Assembly (NCBI GenBank): GCA_900540995.1
Contig: UQHO01000003.1
Location: 24,131-88,130, forward strand
Direction of reading: 5' to 3'
DNA from: an uncultured Collinsella sp.
Lineage (GTDB): Bacteria > Actinomycetota > Coriobacteriia > Coriobacteriales > Coriobacteriaceae
Length of the DNA stretch: 64,000 bases
Under the pieces are notes generated by a model. The model was not told the DNA's origin. It saw only the letters and a list, made by a program, of their open reading frames with translations, and searched no databases. How positions within the stretch are numbered: position 1 is the first letter of the stretch; every line of letters begins with the position of its first letter. Both the position numbers and the translations under genes were made by a program. Shown one piece after another: positions 48,833 through 58,271 of this stretch.

Positions 48833-50047
48833 TTATGCGCTTACTTCAGCAGCGCTCGCCACTGTTTCGGGTGAATCGGCCCCGTCTTCTGCCGCCTGTC
48901 CCTGCGCCGGCACCACGCCAAAGCAGTAGCTCAGCGCCGCAGACACCGCAAATGCCACACCGCCGGCAACGCAGCACCACAGCAGGTTCGAGATGCCGCC
49001 CGTGGCAAAGCCAATGACCATAAGGACATTCGTCATGCCGATGGTATAGGCCGTAACGTGGCCCACGGCCGCAACAAGGCCTCCGACGGCGCCGCCAATG
49101 GCCATGTACGTCAGGCACCTGCCATATTTAAAGCCGCAACCGTACAGCGCCGGCTCGCTTACGCCGCCAAGAATACCCGAGATTGAATAGCCCAGCATGA
49201 GTGCCTTCTCGTCCTTATCCGCAACGCGGAGCGACGCGCCAAAGGGCATGCCCCAAACGGCGAACGTCGCCATCGTCGCGGCGATCAGGATGCACGAATC
49301 CGTTCCCACACTCATAAACTGAGCATAGGCAAGCGATAGGACAACGTTGCTGACGCCTGCAATCTTAAGAAACTCCCAACCCGCGGCAAGCCCCATGAGC
49401 GTGAGCAGCGACACGATGCCACCGGAATTGCCAAGCATAAACATAAGCTGGCCCAACAGCATGCCCAGATAGCTGCCCGCCGGCGCCGTAATACACAGCG
49501 AAACCGGAACCATGACAAGCATGGTCGCAAACGGAACGAACGAAAACGCCACGGCCTTAGGGATAACGCGCTGAAAGAAACACTCCACTCGCCATAGCAC
49601 GGGCACCGAGATGAGAACCGGAATAACAGTCGTCGTGTAATCGTTGACCGGCGCGGGAAGCAGACCATACACGGAAGTCATCGATGCCCCCGTCGTCGAT
49701 GCGGCATCGACGAGCTTAAGCAGATCGGGCGCAATCAATACGCCGCCCAGCATCATGCCTAGCTGCTCCGAGCAACCGAGCTGGCGGGCGGCCGCCCAAC
49801 CAAGATAAATGGGCAAAAAGTAGTAGCCGGCGTTATAGAGCCAACTGTAGAACAGGCGATAGATTTCGGAATCGGCAGACCACAGGCCCAGCATACCTTC
49901 GCCCATAATGACGGCAACGGTGCGGAACAACGCCGCGCAGACAATAAACGGCAGCGCCGACATCATGCTTTTGGACAGATAGTCCACCACGGCCATGGCG
50001 TTTGATGAAACCGTCGTTGTAAACGAGGTGTTAGAAACTTGTAGCAT
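48833..50047 (-). CDS. Orphan PTS EIIC-type membrane protein
   Basis: Sugar-transport membrane subunit of 404 residues of the beta-glucoside/sucrose-type EIIC fold. The features are VVDYLSKSMMSALPFIVCAA near the start, then PIYLGWAAARQLG and GISGILGGVSEPALYGCGFK, with the conserved GVxEPA(L/I)YG motif. No EIIA or EIIB domain is attached and none lies nearby, so it would need to borrow them or works differently. The start at 50047 is preceded by GGGAAAGGCG. It lies 40 bases after accDA on the same strand. Confidence 0.82.
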   Translation of the reverse strand: MLQVSNTSFTTTVSSNAMAVVDYLSKSMMSALPFIVCAALFRTVAVIMGEGMLGLWSADSEIYRLFYSWLYNAGYYFLPIYLGWAAARQLGCSEQLGMMLGGVLIAPDLLKLVDAASTTGASMTSVYGLLPAPVNDYTTTVIPVLISVPVLWRVECFFQRVIPKAVAFSFVPFATMLVMVPVSLCITAPAGSYLGMLLGQLMFMLGNSGGIVSLLTLMGLAAGWEFLKIAGVSNVVLSLAYAQFMSVGTDSCILIAATMATFAVWGMPFGASLRVADKDEKALMLGYSISGILGGVSEPALYGCGFKYGRCLTYMAIGGAVGGLVAAVGHVTAYTIGMTNVLMVIGFATGGISNLLWCCVAGGVAFAVSAALSYCFGVVPAQGQAAEDGADSPETVASAAEVSA

Positions 50048-50087
50048 GGAACGCCTTTCCCAATATGACATGCGGGCTGTCCCTTTG

Positions 50088-51812
50088 TCACATCGTGCGG
50101 TACTGACCGATTGCGCGGTACTTTTCGTAGCGGAGGTTTGTGAGGGTCGCGTCGTCGAGCTGCCCAAGCGTATCGAAGGCATCAAATGCCGAGGACATGA
50201 CGGCACCGGCGATCTCCTCATGCGACAGGCCCCTATCGTCAACAATGCCGTCGATGATGCCGAGCGCTAACAGATCGGGGGCCGTGAGCTTAAGCGCCTC
50301 GGCGGCCTCATTCGCGCGCTCGGTATCCTTCCACAGGATCGACGCACAGGCCTCGGGGCTCACGACCGAATAGGCCGAGCTCGAGAGCATCAGGATGCGG
50401 TCGGCCACGGACAGCGCCAGCGCGCCACCAGAGCCGCCCTCGCCTGTCACCACCGAGACAATCGGCGTCTTGAGGCCGCTCATCTCCATGAGATTCTGGG
50501 CAATCGCCTCGCCCTGGCCGCGCTCCTCGGCACCGATGCCGCAAAACGCGCCCGAAGTATCGACCAGACACAGAACCGGTCGACCAAACTTTTCGGCCTG
50601 GCGTATAAGGCGACGCGCTTTGCGGTAGCCCTCGGGATGTGCCATACCAAAGTTGCGACGCATGCGCTCTTTGGTCGTGGTACCGCGCTCGACGGCGATA
50701 ACCGTCACGGGTCGCCCGTCTTTCCAGCCAATGCCAGCCACCACGGCGGCGTCGTCGCCAAAGTAACGGTCGCCATGCAGCTCCACAAATCCATCCAGGC
50801 CCAGCGAGATCATCTCGCCCGCCGTGGCGCGATCTGCCGAGCGGGTCTGCTTGACAATCTCGAGCGCGGTTTTTGGTGCGGTCGAGCGCTTGAACAAGTG
50901 TCCCAGCTTTTTGCCGCGACGACCCGTATGCACGATCTCATGCGGTGCCCCCAGGCCGGGCGCGTGCCCTTCGTGCAGTGCCAGCAGCTCGCCTACCGTG
51001 AGCGCAATCTCGCCACGCGGAACAACGGCATCGCAAAAGCCGTGCCCCAGCAAAAACTCGGAGCGCTGGAATCCCTTGGGCAGGCGCTTGTGCATGTTCT
51101 GCTCGATCACGCGCGGGCCGGCAAATGCCGTCAGGGCATCGGGCTCGGCCAGGATAATATCGCCCTCCATGGCAAAGCTCGCGGTTACGCCTCCGGTCGT
51201 GGGGTCGGTGAGCACCGTGATATACAGACCGCCCGCCTCGCTGTGGCGCCTAACCGCCGCAGAAATCTTGGCCATCTGCATAAGCGACGTCACGCCCTCT
51301 TGCATGCGCGCGCCGCCCGAAACGGTAAAGCCGACAACTGGCAATCCAAGCTCGGTCGCTCGCTCAAATGTGCGACAGATCTTCTCGCCCACCACGGAAC
51401 CCATCGAGCCCATCATAAAGTTGGCGTCCATAAAGAAGAGCGCGGTATCGCAACCGCAGATTTTGCCCCTGCCGCACACAACGGCGTCGCGCTCGCCCGA
51501 ACGCTCGCACACGCTCTTAAGCTTGTCGGCATAGCCGGGAAACGAGAGGAAGTCCTCCGACGCCAGATTGGCATCCCATTCCTCAAACGTGCCCTCGTCG
51601 ACCGTCATGCGCATGCGCGCGCGACCGCTCACGCGAAAGTGTTTGCCGCAACGAGGGCAGACCTCGAGGTTGTCGTGCAGGCGTGCTTCATCGATCACGC
51701 GGCGACACTCCGGGCACTTGATAAACACGTGGCGCGCGGGAAACTCGGCGCACGACTCGGTCATCGGCCCCTCGAGGACGTTGACCGTCTTTGCTTTTCT
51801 ATTCATCAGCAT
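50088..51812 (-). CDS. accDA: Acetyl-CoA carboxylase carboxyltransferase, AccD-AccA fusion
   Basis: Both carboxyltransferase subunits in one 574-residue chain; the enzyme makes malonyl-CoA with AccB and AccC. The AccD half comes first, with a zinc ribbon (Cys33, 36, 52, 55; CPEC/CPRC) and the SGGARMQEG carboxybiotin loop. The AccA half begins near residue 305 and includes VCLVDTSGAFCGIGAEERGQ-like sequence and GEGGSGGALAL. Separate accA and accD are usual in many bacteria. The ATG at 51812 overlaps the accC stop by 14 bases. Confidence 0.93.
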   Translation of the reverse strand: MLMNRKAKTVNVLEGPMTESCAEFPARHVFIKCPECRRVIDEARLHDNLEVCPRCGKHFRVSGRARMRMTVDEGTFEEWDANLASEDFLSFPGYADKLKSVCERSGERDAVVCGRGKICGCDTALFFMDANFMMGSMGSVVGEKICRTFERATELGLPVVGFTVSGGARMQEGVTSLMQMAKISAAVRRHSEAGGLYITVLTDPTTGGVTASFAMEGDIILAEPDALTAFAGPRVIEQNMHKRLPKGFQRSEFLLGHGFCDAVVPRGEIALTVGELLALHEGHAPGLGAPHEIVHTGRRGKKLGHLFKRSTAPKTALEIVKQTRSADRATAGEMISLGLDGFVELHGDRYFGDDAAVVAGIGWKDGRPVTVIAVERGTTTKERMRRNFGMAHPEGYRKARRLIRQAEKFGRPVLCLVDTSGAFCGIGAEERGQGEAIAQNLMEMSGLKTPIVSVVTGEGGSGGALALSVADRILMLSSSAYSVVSPEACASILWKDTERANEAAEALKLTAPDLLALGIIDGIVDDRGLSHEEIAGAVMSSAFDAFDTLGQLDDATLTNLRYEKYRAIGQYRTM

Positions 51813-53142
51813 AGAGATGCCCCATCAGATCGGTGTGGTACATGCCCGACAAGAACTCGTCGTTTGCCAGCACGTCGAGCTGAAGCTCGCTGTTTTCGCT
51901 CACGCCCTCAATCACGAGCTCGCCCAGGGCCGAGCGCATCTTGCGAATGGCGCCGTCACGCGTGGGCGCACACACGATGAGCTTGCCGAGCATGGAGTCG
52001 TAGTACGGCGGAACTTTCGCACCGGTAAACATGGCGGAATCCCAGCGCACGCGCGGACCACCCGGCACACGCAACGCGGTGACCGTTCCGCATGACGGCA
52101 GAAAGTCCGGCGTTTCGGCATTGATGCGACACTCCATGGCGTGGTTGCGGACCGGCATATCCTCCTGCTCAAAGGGCAGAGGCTGGCCGGCTGCCACGCG
52201 CAGCTGCCACTTGACCAAGTCGGTATCGGTCACAAACTCCGTAACCGGATGCTCCACCTGCAAGCGCGTGTTCATTTCCATAAAGTAGAAATTGCCGTCG
52301 TCCGAATACAGGAACTCGATGGTACCGGCTCCTTCGTAGCCGACGGCACGAGCCAGGTCACGCGCTGCCTTGTGCATGCGAGCACGAATGTCGTCGTGTC
52401 CGTCGAGGCACGGCGCGGGGCTCTCCTCGATTAGCTTTTGGTTGCGACGCTGCACCGAGCACTCGCGCTCGCCGAGCGAAAACACATGGCCCTGCTTATC
52501 GGCCATAATCTGCACCTCGACATGGTGCGCCGGCGCGACGAACTTCTCCATGTAGCACTCGCCGTCGCCAAAGACGGCCTCGCCCTCGGCACGCGCCTCG
52601 ATGAACGCCTTTGCCGCATCTTCCACGCGCTCGACCTTGCGAATACCGCGACCGCCGCCACCTGCACGCGCCTTAATGAGCACGGGACAGCCAATGCGCT
52701 CGGCCTCGGCCGTTGCCTCCTCGGGGCTTTTGAGCAAATCGCAGCCCGGCACGATGGGCACGCCCGCCGCGGCAGCCGTTCGACGTGCGGCGTCCTTGTC
52801 GCCCATGCTGTCGATCACCTTGGCCGAAGGACCAACAAACGCCAGGCCATACTTGTCGCAGTCGCGCACGAAGCTCGCCTTCTCGGAAAAGAAGCCATAG
52901 CCGGGATGAATTGCCTTAGCTCCCGACTTTACGGCACAGGTGAGCACGGCATCGTCGTTGAGGTAGCTCTCGGCAAGACGCGGGCCACCGATGCAATACG
53001 CCTCGTCGGCAAGCTGCACGTGCAGCGCGTCCGCATCGGCCGTGGAATAAACAGCGACGGTCTTGATGCCCATATCGCGGCACGCGCGGATAACACGGAC
53101 CGCGACTTCGCCGCGGTTGGCGATGAGCACTTTGTCGAACAT
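51799..53142 (-). CDS. accC: Biotin carboxylase subunit of acetyl-CoA carboxylase
   Basis: ATP-grasp enzyme of 447 residues that carboxylates biotin on AccB. It starts MFDKVLIANRGEVAVRVIRA and has the glycine-rich KARAGGGGRGIRKV ATP loop and EMNTRLQVEHPVTE with the catalytic residues. The start at 53142 was chosen because the family begins here; 73 extra upstream codons overlap fabZ. It overlaps accDA by 14 bases. Confidence 0.96.
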   Translation of the reverse strand: MFDKVLIANRGEVAVRVIRACRDMGIKTVAVYSTADADALHVQLADEAYCIGGPRLAESYLNDDAVLTCAVKSGAKAIHPGYGFFSEKASFVRDCDKYGLAFVGPSAKVIDSMGDKDAARRTAAAAGVPIVPGCDLLKSPEEATAEAERIGCPVLIKARAGGGGRGIRKVERVEDAAKAFIEARAEGEAVFGDGECYMEKFVAPAHHVEVQIMADKQGHVFSLGERECSVQRRNQKLIEESPAPCLDGHDDIRARMHKAARDLARAVGYEGAGTIEFLYSDDGNFYFMEMNTRLQVEHPVTEFVTDTDLVKWQLRVAAGQPLPFEQEDMPVRNHAMECRINAETPDFLPSCGTVTALRVPGGPRVRWDSAMFTGAKVPPYYDSMLGKLIVCAPTRDGAIRKMRSALGELVIEGVSENSELQLDVLANDEFLSGMYHTDLMGHLYADE

Positions 53143-53152
53143 GGAGCCTTCC

Positions 53153-53575
53153 TTAACTTTCGTGCATGAGTGCAAAAGACATATCGGCGCGGCAGCAAAC
53201 CTCACCGTTGACGCTCGCGGTACCCGTCGCAAAGCGGAACGGCCCGCGCGCACGCGTGATGGAGCACACCAGATCCACCGTGTCGCCCGGGCGCACCGGA
53301 CGCTTAAAGCGCACCTTGTCCAGACTCGTGTAGAACGGCGTCGCGCCGCGCGCCTCCTCATCGCCCATCAGCAGCACGCAGCAGTTTTGGGCGAGCATCT
53401 CGCACTGGATCACGCCGGGGACCACCGGGTTTCCCGGAAAATGCCCCTGCAAAAAGTATTCGTCGCCCGTAATCGTGATCTTGCCGTGGGCCTCGTCGCC
53501 CACCAGCTCGGCTTCGTCGAGCAAAAGCATCGGCTCGCGATGCGGTAACAGCTTCTTGAGCTCTTCTTTGTTCAT
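53153..53575 (-). CDS. fabZ: 3-hydroxyacyl-ACP dehydratase
   Basis: Hot-dog-fold dehydratase of 140 residues that removes water from 3-hydroxyacyl-ACP. The catalytic signature is LPHREPMLLLDEA with its histidine, then GHFPGNPVVPGVIQCEMLAQ with the glutamate. The start is taken as ATG 53575 (MNKEELKKLLPH); an in-frame GTG three codons upstream abuts the accB stop and is possible. It lies between accB and accC. Confidence 0.94.
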   Translation of the reverse strand: MNKEELKKLLPHREPMLLLDEAELVGDEAHGKITITGDEYFLQGHFPGNPVVPGVIQCEMLAQNCCVLLMGDEEARGATPFYTSLDKVRFKRPVRPGDTVDLVCSITRARGPFRFATGTASVNGEVCCRADMSFALMHES

Positions 53576-53584
53576 GGATATCAC

Positions 53585-54028
53585 CTATCCGATCCTCATG
53601 AGGCAGCTGCCAAACTCCACGAGGTCGCCGTCGGCCACGCAGATCTCGAGCACCTCGCCATCCGCCTCGGCCGTCACCTCGTTGAGAACCTTCATGGCCT
53701 CGATGATGCAGAGGGTCTCGCCGGCCTTGACCTTGGAGCCCACGTGCACAAACGGCTCGTCGCCCGGCGCCGGGGCAGCATAGAACACGCCGACCATGGG
53801 AGCGGTCACCTCGGTGCCCTTGGGCTCCGGTGCGGCGGCAGGCATGGCGACAGGAGCCACCGCCGGAGCAGTCACGGCACCCGGCATAGGCATGGGCACG
53901 GCAACCGGCTGTGCGGCGCTCGCGCGCTCGAGTTCGACCGCGGTGCCATCGGGCTCCTCAACGCGTACGCGCGTGAGGCCGCGGTCCTCCATAACATCGG
54001 CTATCTCGGCAAGTCTTTTGGAATCCAT
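53585..54028 (-). CDS. accB: Biotin carboxyl carrier protein
   Basis: Carrier of 147 residues. The biotin-accepting lysine is K113 in EAMKVLNEV. A Pro/Ala-rich flexible linker (about 40-70) separates the short N-terminal region from the biotinyl domain. BirA, encoded divergently from the operon, would attach the biotin. It lies 3 bases after fabF. Confidence 0.95.
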   Translation of the reverse strand: MDSKRLAEIADVMEDRGLTRVRVEEPDGTAVELERASAAQPVAVPMPMPGAVTAPAVAPVAMPAAAPEPKGTEVTAPMVGVFYAAPAPGDEPFVHVGSKVKAGETLCIIEAMKVLNEVTAEADGEVLEICVADGDLVEFGSCLMRIG

Positions 54029-54031
54029 GCT

Positions 54032-55282
54032 CTAGCTCCTCGTATATCTACGCAGCGCGATGGCGGCGTTGTGTCCGCCAAAGCCCAGGTTGGTCGAAAG
54101 CGCCCAGGTAAGGTCGGCGCGAACCGCGCGATTGGGCGTGTAGTCAAGATCGCAGGCGGGATCGGGCGTGTGGTAGTTAATGGTCGGCGGCACCACGCCT
54201 TGTTCGAGCGCCATGGCGCAGGCCATGACCTCGATGGCGCCCGTGGCACCGATCATGTGGCCGGTCATCGACTTTGTCGACGAGACGTGCGCGGCGCGCG
54301 CCGCGTCCTCGCCGAGTGCACGCTTAATGCCCGCCGTCTCGGACGAATCGTTAAGCTTGGTCGAGGTGCCGTGGGCATTGATGTAGAGACCCTCGGAAGG
54401 CTTGACGTCGCCCTCGGTCACCGCCAGCGATATCGCGCGGGCAATGCCGGCAGCCTCGGGATCAGGACTCGTGATGTGATAGGCATCATCGGTGTTGCCG
54501 TAGCCCACGACCTCGGCATAAATGTGCGCACCGCGCGCCTGCGCATGTTCCATGCTCTCGAGTACCAGCACGCAGGCGCCCTCGCCCATCACAAAGCCGT
54601 CGCGGTCTGCATCGAACGGACGGCAGGCCGTCGCGGGATCGGGGTTGGTGGTCAATGCGCGGCAGGACGTAAAGCCCGCAACGGCATCGGGGATAATTGC
54701 AGCCTCGGCGCCGCCCGCGAGGATCGCGTCGGCATAGCCGTGCTTGATGGCGCGGAACGCCTCGCCCACCGCATGGGCCGAGGTTGCGCACGCGGTCACC
54801 ACGGGCAGGGTCGGGCCCTTTGCCTTGTGGCGGATTGCGATATTACCCGATGCCATGTTGGGGATCATCATCGCGATCATATAGGGCGATGCGCGGCGGG
54901 GCCCACGTTCGGCAATCGTATGGACGTTGTCGACGAGCGTCGTCATGCCGCCCACGCCCGAGCCCACGTAGACGCCCAGGCGCTCGCGATCGATGGCGCC
55001 TTCGACATCAAAGCCCGCATCGTGCATGGCTTCGTCCGAAGCCGCCATCGCAAACTGAACGCAGGGGTCGAGATGCTTGGCGTCACGCTTGCCAAAGTAC
55101 TCGTTGCCGTCAAAGCCCTTGACCTCGGCTGCCACCTTGACGGCAAACGCATCGGTATCGAAGTGCGTGATCGGGCCGATGCCGCACGTGCCGGCGCACA
55201 TGGCCGCCCAGGTGGCAAGCGCGGTGTTGCCGAGCGGCGACACGGCACCGATACCGGTGATTGCAACTCTCTGTTCCATCAT
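54032..55282 (-). CDS. fabF: 3-oxoacyl-ACP synthase II
   Basis: Condensing enzyme of 416 residues for chain elongation. The Cys-His-His triad is visible: ACATSAHAVGEAF (Cys), NAHGTSTKLND (His) and SMTGHMIGATGAIE (His). It starts MMEQRVAITGIGAVSPLG; the ATG at 55282 follows GAGGAGACC, better placed than an upstream ATG at 55297. It lies 36 bases after fabG. Confidence 0.95.
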   Translation of the reverse strand: MMEQRVAITGIGAVSPLGNTALATWAAMCAGTCGIGPITHFDTDAFAVKVAAEVKGFDGNEYFGKRDAKHLDPCVQFAMAASDEAMHDAGFDVEGAIDRERLGVYVGSGVGGMTTLVDNVHTIAERGPRRASPYMIAMMIPNMASGNIAIRHKAKGPTLPVVTACATSAHAVGEAFRAIKHGYADAILAGGAEAAIIPDAVAGFTSCRALTTNPDPATACRPFDADRDGFVMGEGACVLVLESMEHAQARGAHIYAEVVGYGNTDDAYHITSPDPEAAGIARAISLAVTEGDVKPSEGLYINAHGTSTKLNDSSETAGIKRALGEDAARAAHVSSTKSMTGHMIGATGAIEVMACAMALEQGVVPPTINYHTPDPACDLDYTPNRAVRADLTWALSTNLGFGGHNAAIALRRYTRS

Positions 55283-55318
55283 GGTCTCCTCATCCAAGCC
55301 GTTCTTCGGCCCTGGTTT

Positions 55319-56092
55319 CTACATCGCCATTCCGCCGTCGACGCGTACGACTTCGCCCGTAATGTAGGCAGCCGCATCGCTCACTAAAAATCGCACCACA
55401 CCGGCCACCTCTTCGGGCTGCGCCATACGCTTAAGGGGAATCTGCTCCTCGGTTACCGTACACACCTTCTCCGAGAGCTTTGCCGTCATATCTGTCTCGA
55501 CAAACCCGGGGGCGACCGCGTTCACTCGTACACCGCGGGGCGCAAGCTCGCGCGCCACCGCCTTGGTCAGGCCGATCACGCCCGCCTTGGAGGCAGCGTA
55601 GTTGGCCTGCCCGGCATTGCCCATCAGGCCCACAACCGAGCTCATGTTGACGACGCAGCCGCCGCGCTGGCGCATAAAGGTCTTGGTGAGCGCACGCGTC
55701 GTGTTAAACGTTCCTTTAAGATTGACATCGAGCACGCGATCGAAGGCGTCATCGCCCATGCGCATGAGCAGGCCATCGCGGGTGATGCCAGCGTTGTTGA
55801 CGAGCGCCCAAATGGAGCCAAAGTCGTTGAGGACCGCTTCCACGCACGCGTTGACGGCAGCGGGGTCGGCCACGTCACATTGATATGAGCGCGCCGTGGC
55901 GCCAGCCGCCTCGCAGGCGTCGCACGTCTCGCGCGCCGCATCGACGCTGCCGGCATAGACGACGGCGATATCGTAGCCATCCTCCGCCAGACCGATAGCG
56001 CAGGCGCGGCCGATACCCCGCGAGCCGCCCGTGACCAGTGCCACGCGACGTGAGTCGTTGCGCTCGAGCGCGCCATTGTTCAAGTTGCCCAT
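55319..56092 (-). CDS. fabG: 3-oxoacyl-ACP reductase
   Basis: NADPH-dependent short-chain dehydrogenase of 257 residues. The cofactor loop is VTGGSRGIG near residue 20, NNAG follows, and the Ser-Tyr-Lys site is in NMSSVVGLMGNAGQANYAAS then KAG. It reduces 3-oxoacyl-ACP. GAAAGGAATG precedes the ATG. It lies 30 bases after fabD. Confidence 0.94.
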   Translation of the reverse strand: MGNLNNGALERNDSRRVALVTGGSRGIGRACAIGLAEDGYDIAVVYAGSVDAARETCDACEAAGATARSYQCDVADPAAVNACVEAVLNDFGSIWALVNNAGITRDGLLMRMGDDAFDRVLDVNLKGTFNTTRALTKTFMRQRGGCVVNMSSVVGLMGNAGQANYAASKAGVIGLTKAVARELAPRGVRVNAVAPGFVETDMTAKLSEKVCTVTEEQIPLKRMAQPEEVAGVVRFLVSDAAAYITGEVVRVDGGMAM

Positions 56093-56122
56093 GTCATTCC
56101 TTTCGGGTTACAGCCCTGTGGA

Positions 56123-57049
56123 CTATGCGAGCTCGTCGGCAATAGCTGCGACCTGCTCGGCCGTCTCGCACGAATACACACGAACGTCGCTCAACGTACG
56201 CTTGATCAGGCCGGACAGCGTTTTGCCGGGGCCGACCTCAATAAATGTGTCGATGCCTTGATCCTGCAGAGCATGCAGCGTATCGACCCAGCGCACGGCA
56301 TGGCTCACCTGATTGGCCAAGACATCCGATGCCGTCTGGGGGTCCGCCGGATAGGGCGCCGCTGTCATATTTGCCAAAACAGGAATGAGCAACGGGGACG
56401 GCGCGTGACCGGCCTCAATATATGCGGCAAGGCCACAGGTCGCCTCGGCCATATAGGGGCTATGAAATGCACCCGACACCGCGACCTTCATGGCGCGGCC
56501 GCCAGCCTCTTTTACTAGGACGTCGAGGGTCTGCAGCGCATCGGGCGCTCCGGCCACAACCGTCTGCTGGGGACTGTTGTAGTTGACCGGCCAGCAGTCC
56601 TCGCCGGCCTGCGCAGCCAGGTTCTCGACTTGCGCAGCATCAAGTTTGATGACGGCGCGCATGCCGCCAGGGTGACGCTCGGCCGCCGTGGCCATCAATG
56701 CCGCGCGCTCACACACGAGCTCAAAACCCGCTCGCGTATCGAATGCCCCCGCAAAGCTGAGTGCAGCGACCTCGCCCAGCGAGAATCCCGCACAGGCGGC
56801 AGGCACCACGCCGTGCTCGCGCAGGGCGACGGCGACAGCCAAGTCGTGCACGAACACGCAAGGCTGCGTGTTCTCGGTCTGCGAGAGCTCCTCCTTGGAG
56901 GCGCTCCGGCACTGCTCGCTCGTCCCCGGGCGCACCTCGTCGGCAATGGTGAACACCTCGGCGGCCGCCGGCGATGTCTCGATCAGGTCGACGCCCATCG
57001 CGGGGTGTTGGGCACCCTGGCCGGCAAACAGAAACGCTACGCTACCCAT
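56123..57049 (-). CDS. fabD: Malonyl-CoA:ACP transacylase
   Basis: Enzyme of 308 residues that moves malonyl groups from CoA to ACP. It starts AFLFAGQGAQ, with the catalytic serine in GFSLGE (usually GHSLGE; here Phe replaces the His at the second position) and the histidine in SGAFHSPYM. It overlaps the fabK stop by 13 bases, indicating coupled translation. Confidence 0.94.
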   Translation of the reverse strand: MGSVAFLFAGQGAQHPAMGVDLIETSPAAAEVFTIADEVRPGTSEQCRSASKEELSQTENTQPCVFVHDLAVAVALREHGVVPAACAGFSLGEVAALSFAGAFDTRAGFELVCERAALMATAAERHPGGMRAVIKLDAAQVENLAAQAGEDCWPVNYNSPQQTVVAGAPDALQTLDVLVKEAGGRAMKVAVSGAFHSPYMAEATCGLAAYIEAGHAPSPLLIPVLANMTAAPYPADPQTASDVLANQVSHAVRWVDTLHALQDQGIDTFIEVGPGKTLSGLIKRTLSDVRVYSCETAEQVAAIADELA

Positions 57050-57981
57050 GCGGACGCACCCTTCAGGACGCGCTCGGCGCCATCGACCAGATCGTCAACG
57101 ATTTCGCGTGCGCTCTGGCGCTCGCTAACCATGCCGGCAATCTGTCCACACAAAAACGAACCCTCTTCGTAGTTGCCGTCCTTGGCGGCCTTACGCAGCG
57201 CACCGGTTCCCATAGCACCGAGCTCCTCGGCACTCGCGCCGGAACCCTCGCTCTTGGCATAGGCGTTGGTGAAGGGGCTCTTGAGGGCGCGCACTGGATG
57301 TCCCGTCGAGCGACCGGTCGCACGCGTTGAAGTGTCGTTGGCCTTCAGGACCATCTCTTTGTACTGCTCCGAGACGGTGCACTCGTCTGCGACCAGAAAG
57401 CGCGTACCCACTTGCACGCCTTCGGCGCCCAGCATAAAGGCGGCCGCCACGCCGCGGCCGTCGGCAATACCGCCGGCGGCCACGACGGGAATGTCAACCG
57501 CATCGACGACCTGCGGCACCAGTGCCATCGTCGAGGTCTCGCCAATATGGCCGCCCGATTCGGTACCCTCGGCAACAACCGCCGTGGCTCCACGACGTGC
57601 CACGAGGCGCGCCAGCGCCACCGAGGCAACGACCGGGATGACCTTGATGCCCGCCTCGTTCCACGCCTTCATGTACTTGGCGGGATTGCCGGCGCCCGTC
57701 ACGACGACCGGCACTCGCTCGTCAATCACGACCTGCGCGACCTCGTCGGCAAACGGGCTCATGAGCATGACGTTGACGCCAAAGGGCTTATCCGTCCTGG
57801 CGCGCAGCTCGTGAATCTGGTCGCGCAGCCAGTTGGCATCGGCGTTCATGGCCGCGATAATCCCTAAGCCGCCCGCCTCGGACACTGCGGACGCCAGCGA
57901 GGCGTCGGCAATCCAGGCCATACCGCCCTGGAACACGGGCTTTTCGATGCCGAGCAGATCGCAGAGAGGAGTCTTGAGCAT
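57037..57981 (-). CDS. fabK: FabK-type enoyl-ACP reductase (FMN)
   Basis: FMN-dependent enoyl-ACP reductase of 314 residues, the last reduction in each cycle. The TIM barrel shows PVFQGGMAWIADASLASAVS and VVAEGTESGGHIG, then PVVAAGGIADGRG and QVGTRFLVADEC. FabK replaces FabI in many Gram-positive anaerobes. Related nitronate monooxygenases share the fold, but the position inside a fab operon settles the call. It lies 2 bases after acpP. Confidence 0.93.
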   Translation of the reverse strand: MLKTPLCDLLGIEKPVFQGGMAWIADASLASAVSEAGGLGIIAAMNADANWLRDQIHELRARTDKPFGVNVMLMSPFADEVAQVVIDERVPVVVTGAGNPAKYMKAWNEAGIKVIPVVASVALARLVARRGATAVVAEGTESGGHIGETSTMALVPQVVDAVDIPVVAAGGIADGRGVAAAFMLGAEGVQVGTRFLVADECTVSEQYKEMVLKANDTSTRATGRSTGHPVRALKSPFTNAYAKSEGSGASAEELGAMGTGALRKAAKDGNYEEGSFLCGQIAGMVSERQSAREIVDDLVDGAERVLKGASAWVA

Positions 57982-57983
57982 CT

Positions 57984-58220
57984 CTACTTCTCCAATGCCG
58001 CCTCGACCGTATCGGCGAACTCGCCGACCGTCTTGGGGTTCTCCTCGGTATCGAGTTGGATGCCAAACTCGTCCTCGACGGCGACGAGGATCTCGACGGT
58101 GCCCAGACTGTCGAGACCAATCTCCTCGAGCGTGGACTCGGGCTTCATCTCGACGTCGTCAAGACCGGCGGTCTCGCGGATAACGTCGCAAACGCGCTCG
58201 AAGGTCTTCTGATCTGCCAT
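57984..58220 (-). CDS. acpP: Acyl carrier protein
   Basis: Acidic carrier of 78 residues. The phosphopantetheine attaches at Ser38 in the LDSLG motif, and the surrounding EEIGLDSLGTVEILVAVED is typical. It lies after fabH with a 51-base gap and 2 bases before fabK. Confidence 0.96.
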   Translation of the reverse strand: MADQKTFERVCDVIRETAGLDDVEMKPESTLEEIGLDSLGTVEILVAVEDEFGIQLDTEENPKTVGEFADTVEAALEK

Positions 58221-58271
58221 GGTAGTTCTCCTTTGGTTGTGCCCTAGGGCGTTTTTATTTCCTATGTGCGA

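Noticed and set aside
51799..53361. Longer AccC start at 53361
   Set aside because: The extra residues overlap fabZ and are arginine-rich; the family begins at MFDKVLIANRGE.
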